Source: an uncultured Coriobacteriaceae bacterium
Lineage (GTDB): Bacteria > Actinomycetota > Coriobacteriia > Coriobacteriales > Atopobiaceae
Length of the DNA stretch: 7,258 nt
Assembly (NCBI GenBank): GCA_900543875.1
Contig: UQSV01000070.1
Coordinates: 1-7,258 of the forward strand
Direction of reading: 5' to 3'
Positions within the stretch are counted from its first letter, which is position 1. Every line of letters begins with the position of its first letter. The position numbers were made by a program, and so were the translations under genes. The notes under the pieces were generated by a model. The model worked only from the letters and a program-made list of their open reading frames with translations, was not told where the DNA came from and searched no databases. Positions 5,323 to 7,258 of the stretch are shown one piece after another.

Positions 5323-5757
5323 ATGCCAGGCATGAAATCTGATGCAGTAGCCTTTTCCCGCAAATGGGCCAACAGGGGCAACGAGAACCAAGACACGCAG
5401 CTCTTCTGGATCGATCTCTTTCAGCATGTCCTGGGGCTTGATGACGCCGTCTCTCGCCTGGAGTTCGAGAAGCCCGTCTCCACGGCGGCGAGCACGCACG
5501 AGGGCTACATCGACGTCCTCATTCCCTCGGCCAAGACCCTCGTCGAGCAGAAGTCGCTTGGAATCGATCTCTCCAAGGTAGAGACGAGGCAGGGCCGCAA
5601 GGTAACGCCCGCCCAGCATGGACTGGCCTATGCGCAGGGAATGCCACTCTCGCAGCAACCCCGCTACATCGTCGCCTGCAACTTCGCCGAGTTCTGGGTC
5701 TACGACCACACAGGCCATACGAGATATCAGTTCCGCCTCCGCAAGAATTCTTTCTGA
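5323..5757 (+). pseudogene. MmeI-like type II restriction-modification enzyme, N-terminal fragment
   Basis: The frame encodes 144 residues starting MPGMKSDAVAFSRKWANRG, with AGAGG seven bases before the ATG. It matches in style the nuclease domain at the N-terminus of MmeI-like single-chain restriction-methyltransferase proteins: NENQDTQLFWIDLFQHVLG, then GYIDVLIPSAKTLVEQKSLG, then PRYIVACNFAEFWVYD. The PD-(D/E)xK residues are present as D64, E75 and K77. Intact relatives continue with helical-spacer, methyltransferase and target-recognition domains to about 900-1000 residues. Here the frame stops ten codons after the last recognisable block, and the methyltransferase motifs (FxGxG, NPPY) are absent from the window. 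The C-terminal end of the same protein type follows immediately in another frame, so this is one side of a large internal deletion. Whether the leftover nuclease domain is still expressed is unknown. Confidence 0.8.
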
Positions 5758-5956
5758 GCGGGAAAACGATGCGAACGCCACGCTTGCCGATCTATATGAT
5801 CCGAGCTTTATGCCAAAAGGACTTAGGATGGCTCACGCGGAACTCGATGCAGCGGTTGAGGCTGCCTATGGCGTGGACTTCAACGGCAACGAGGAGAAGA
5901 TCGTAGCCCGCTTGTTTAAGCTCTATGCAGAAAAGACCGGAGAAGAGGGCCAATAA
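5747..5956 (+). pseudogene. MmeI-like type II restriction-modification enzyme, C-terminal fragment
   Basis: In the +1 frame relative to the N-terminal fragment, from about 5747, the sequence reads ILSERENDANATLADLYDP, then FMPKGLRMAHAELDAAVEAAYGV, then EEKIVARLFKLYAEKTGEEGQ and a TAA stop. The LADLYDP, MP-x-x-L-x-x-AH and LD-x-AV-x-x-AYG blocks are the familiar last 60 residues of MmeI-like DNA methyltransferases. The junction with the N-terminal part lies around 5740-5750, where roughly 700 codons are missing and the frame shifts by one. No insertion sequence, direct repeat or second gene fills the gap, so a simple deletion is the likeliest cause. With the preceding fragment this forms one pseudogene, 5323-5956. 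A perfect terminator follows 19 bases later. Confidence 0.78.
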
Positions 5957-5975
5957 TAACAAGCGGCAACAAAAT

Positions 5976-6010
5976 AGCGCCGCACCCGTTTTCAAAACGG
6001 GTGCGGCGCT
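5976..6010. terminator. Bidirectional terminator, perfect 17-bp stem
   Basis: AGCGCCGCACCCGTTTT and its exact inverse are separated by one base. The minus-strand copy of the hairpin is followed by ATTTTG, giving a better tail for the convergent carD-family gene. In the plus direction the tail is TCATCTT, so ending the remnant transcript relies on the U-rich descending stem. It lies between two converging units. Confidence 0.85.
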
Positions 6011-6030
6011 TCATCTTGGCTAATAAAAAT

Positions 6031-6531
6031 TTACGCCTGCTCCTCGAGGGCGTGGCCACGCTCCTCGAACATGCCCTCGACCTCCTCGGGCGTTGTGTCG
6101 AGGGCGCAGGCGAGCTCCTCGAGGGAGCGCTCGCGGGCGTCGCGCAGGACGCGGGCGAGGTAGGAGCTGGGCTTCTTGGAGCAGGCCTCCGCGGCGGCGA
6201 TGCGCTCGAGCATCGTCTTGGTGACGCGCAGGCTCTCGGGGATGCCGAGCTTGAGGCGCTGCTTGAAGTGCTTCTCCTCGAGGCCCGAGTTGCGGTCGGA
6301 GAAGGGGTCGCACGTAAGGTCGCCATAGCCGTCGATGGCGGCGAGCGCCTCGTCGCGGCTCACGGGCGGGTGCAGGTTCTTCTCGGCCTGGGCGGCGGGG
6401 TACATGAGGCGCGCGGCCCCGCGGCCGCTGCCGGCTTCGAGGATGAGCATCGGCGAGGGAGAGTCCTCAAAGCCCACGACGGTGCACAGGCCCTGACCAG
6501 GATGCATGACACGCTCACCAATGGAAAACAT
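6031..6531 (-). CDS. CarD/CdnL-family RNA polymerase-binding regulator
   Basis: CarD-type proteins bind the RNA polymerase beta subunit through a Tudor-like N-terminal domain and stabilise open promoter complexes. The 166-residue product starts MFSIGERVMHPGQGLCTVVGFED, the family's opening (F-x-x-G-x-x-V-x-H-P-x-x-G). The rest of the N-terminal domain follows to about residue 60. The C-terminal half is helical and charged, with LEEKHFKQRLKLGIPESLRV, KPSSYLARVLRDA and RSLEELACALDTTPEEVEGM. It keeps the length of mycobacterial CarD (about 160) but differs in sequence and lacks an obvious tryptophan, so its DNA contacts may differ. I chose the ATG at 6531 because GGAGG lies five bases upstream and the domain begins right there; an in-frame ATG at 6552 would add seven residues without a good ribosome site. 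Its promoter is not clear. Confidence 0.88.
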   Translation of the reverse strand: MFSIGERVMHPGQGLCTVVGFEDSPSPMLILEAGSGRGAARLMYPAAQAEKNLHPPVSRDEALAAIDGYGDLTCDPFSDRNSGLEEKHFKQRLKLGIPESLRVTKTMLERIAAAEACSKKPSSYLARVLRDARERSLEELACALDTTPEEVEGMFEERGHALEEQA

Positions 6532-6698
6532 CGCTACCTCCGCTATGGCCACGTCGCTTGGGAGCGGGCACTACTCACTTTTCACACTGGTATAAGATTA
6601 GCACCAATTTTTTGAATAACCGCAGGTAAATTCGTAAGGTCTCCGTATTTTGGGGCATACTTACACGTTTGCGCCCATTCTAGGGGCGCCACTTTCGC

Positions 6699-6704
6699 TA
6701 TACT
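6699..6704 (+). promoter_or_regulatory. Possible -10 box of tRNA-Leu
   Basis: TATACT lies 37 bases before the tRNA-Leu 5' end. No TTGACA-like box is found at the right distance, so the promoter is only half supported. A GC palindrome (GGCCGCGCGCGGCC, 6719-6732) lies between it and the gene. Confidence 0.35.
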
Positions 6705-6741
6705 TCCATTCAATGCGTGGCCGCGCGCGGCCACCTCGATC

Positions 6742-6825
6742 GCCCGAGTGGTGGAATGGCAGACACGGAGGTCTCAAAAACCTCTGGGGAAACCCGTGCG
6801 AGTTCGACCCTCGCCTCGGGCACCA
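6742..6825 (+). tRNA. tRNA-Leu, anticodon CAA
   Basis: The sequence folds as a class II tRNA of 84 bases with encoded CCA. The acceptor stem is GCCCGAG with CTCGGGC, the discriminator is A73, the anticodon stem GAGGT/ACCTC holds the loop CTCAAAA, a long variable arm (TGGGGAAACCCG) follows, and the T arm is GCGAG/CTCGC around TTCGACC. Anticodon CAA reads the leucine codon TTG. The long variable arm together with A73 fits leucine. A terminator follows within 13 bases, so the gene is transcribed alone. Confidence 0.97.
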
Positions 6826-6837
6826 CGCATAGGAGAA

Positions 6838-6875
6838 GGCCCGGACGCAGCCAACCTGCCGTCCGGGCCTTTTTT
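6838..6875 (+). terminator. Intrinsic terminator of tRNA-Leu
   Basis: A 10-bp perfect stem (GGCCCGGACG with CGTCCGGGCC) around a 12-base loop is followed by six T residues. Confidence 0.92.
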
Positions 6876-6976
6876 ATGCCCCTAGGCCTGTAAGCCACAG
6901 ATTACGTGTCGCACAACCTCGCTCTCGGCCACCGAGCGCCCCGCCTCGCCGAGCACCCAAATCTACGTGTCACAGC

Positions 6977-7036
6977 ATTCGGCACCCGCTTTTACGCGCT
7001 AGGAAGCTTCCGAGCGCGTAAAAGCGGGTGCCGAAT
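6977..7036. repeat. 60-bp near-perfect dyad at the edge of the tandem array
   Basis: Arms of 24 bases (6977-7000 and 7013-7036) are exact inverse copies, beginning ATTCGGCACCCGC on the left. The 12-base centre is A-GGAAGCTTCC-G, itself palindromic, so the whole 60 bases is a dyad with a single A/G mismatch per half. The right arm is also the first 16 bases of the tandem array plus eight unique bases. No T-run follows on either side, so it is not an ordinary terminator. Confidence 0.9.
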
Positions 7037-7258
7037 GGCGGGCAGCACGTAATGGCGGGCGCGAGTGACGGACGTCGGTAAAGGCGGGTGCCGAATGGCG
7101 GGCAGCACGTAATGGCGGGCGCGAGTGACGGACGTCGGTAAAGGCGGGTGCCGAATGGCGGGCAGCACGTAATGGCGGGCGCGAGTGACGGACGTCGGTA
7201 AAGGCGGGTGCCGAATGGCGGGCAGCACGTAATGGCGGGCGCGAGTGACGGACGTCGG
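7021..7258. repeat. 60-bp exact tandem repeat, at least four copies, continues off the window
   Basis: Four head-to-tail units start at 7021, 7081, 7141 and 7201. Copies two to four are identical over all visible bases, and the first differs only at 7023 (A for G). The last is cut by the window edge after 58 bases. Inside each unit the decamer AATGGCGGGC occurs twice, 17 bases apart (7034 and 7051 in copy one), with a third variant AAAGGCGGGT at each unit boundary, plus the palindrome GACGTC near the end. All plus-strand frames contain a stop in each unit. One minus-strand frame is open because 60 is a multiple of three, but it has no ribosome site and no recognisable protein. There are no variable spacers, so this is not a CRISPR array. 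Confidence 0.95.

Noticed and set aside
6585..6618. Promoter for the carD-family gene or an extended -10 (TGGTATAAG) on the plus strand
   Set aside because: Both orientations have TA-rich hexamers but no -35 box better than three of six matches at proper spacing, so no direction can be chosen.
6992..7228. Minus-strand frame encoding perfect 20-residue peptide repeats
   Set aside because: It is open only because the unit is 60 bases. There is no ribosome site, the start lies inside a repeat, and no protein family is recognisable. A repeat-protein gene extending from beyond the right edge cannot be fully excluded.
7021..7258. Possible CRISPR array
   Set aside because: The repeats are contiguous with no variable spacers, the unit is 60 bases long and identical throughout, and no cas gene is visible.

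Overview
The window is GC-rich bacterial chromosome with mostly housekeeping content. Both tRNA genes carry an encoded CCA. The coding regions are strongly biased to G/C at third positions, the infC-rpmI-rplT unit is intact, and a CarD/CdnL-type RNA polymerase-binding protein sits nearby. The CarD protein's unusual C-terminal half and the general style of the sequence suggest a high-GC actinomycete relative, most likely class Coriobacteriia (Olsenella/Atopobium/Collinsella-like). That placement is inference from pattern recognition, not a database match.

Layout, left to right. Positions 1-938 are read on the minus strand: a well-supported 6S RNA gene with promoter and terminator (about 737-938), tRNA-Ala(CGC) with a near-consensus promoter and a strong terminator, then the first 61 codons of a PflX-type radical SAM protein that runs off the left edge. 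Between the 6S RNA and tRNA-Ala lie a 36-bp tandem duplication and an AT-rich long inverted repeat whose edge contains a perfect DnaA-box 9-mer. On the plus strand, 1105-2331 encodes a WecA/TagO-type polyprenyl-phosphate sugar-1-phosphate transferase. A gene-free stretch follows, carrying a diverged 30-bp direct repeat with 90-bp spacing.

Positions 2643-4184 hold the minus-strand infC-rpmI-rplT operon: promoter, an approximately 270-nt leader with an intrinsic terminator-like hairpin (probable attenuator), IF-3, bL35, bL20 and a terminator. Divergent from it, 4193-5236 encodes an RsmB/NOP2/NSUN-type RNA m5C methyltransferase, so translation factors and an RNA-modifying enzyme share one intergenic region. 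Next comes the wreck of an MmeI-like restriction-modification enzyme (5323-5956). Only the N-terminal nuclease domain and the extreme C-terminus remain, in different frames. A perfect 17-bp bidirectional terminator separates it from a convergent carD-family gene. The right end has tRNA-Leu(CAA) with its terminator.

The window ends inside an exact 60-bp tandem array of at least four copies, entered through a nearly perfect 60-bp dyad. The most unusual material is this dyad and array, the inverted repeat at 471-543, and the gutted restriction-modification gene. I see no complete defence system or other novel multi-gene system within the window.
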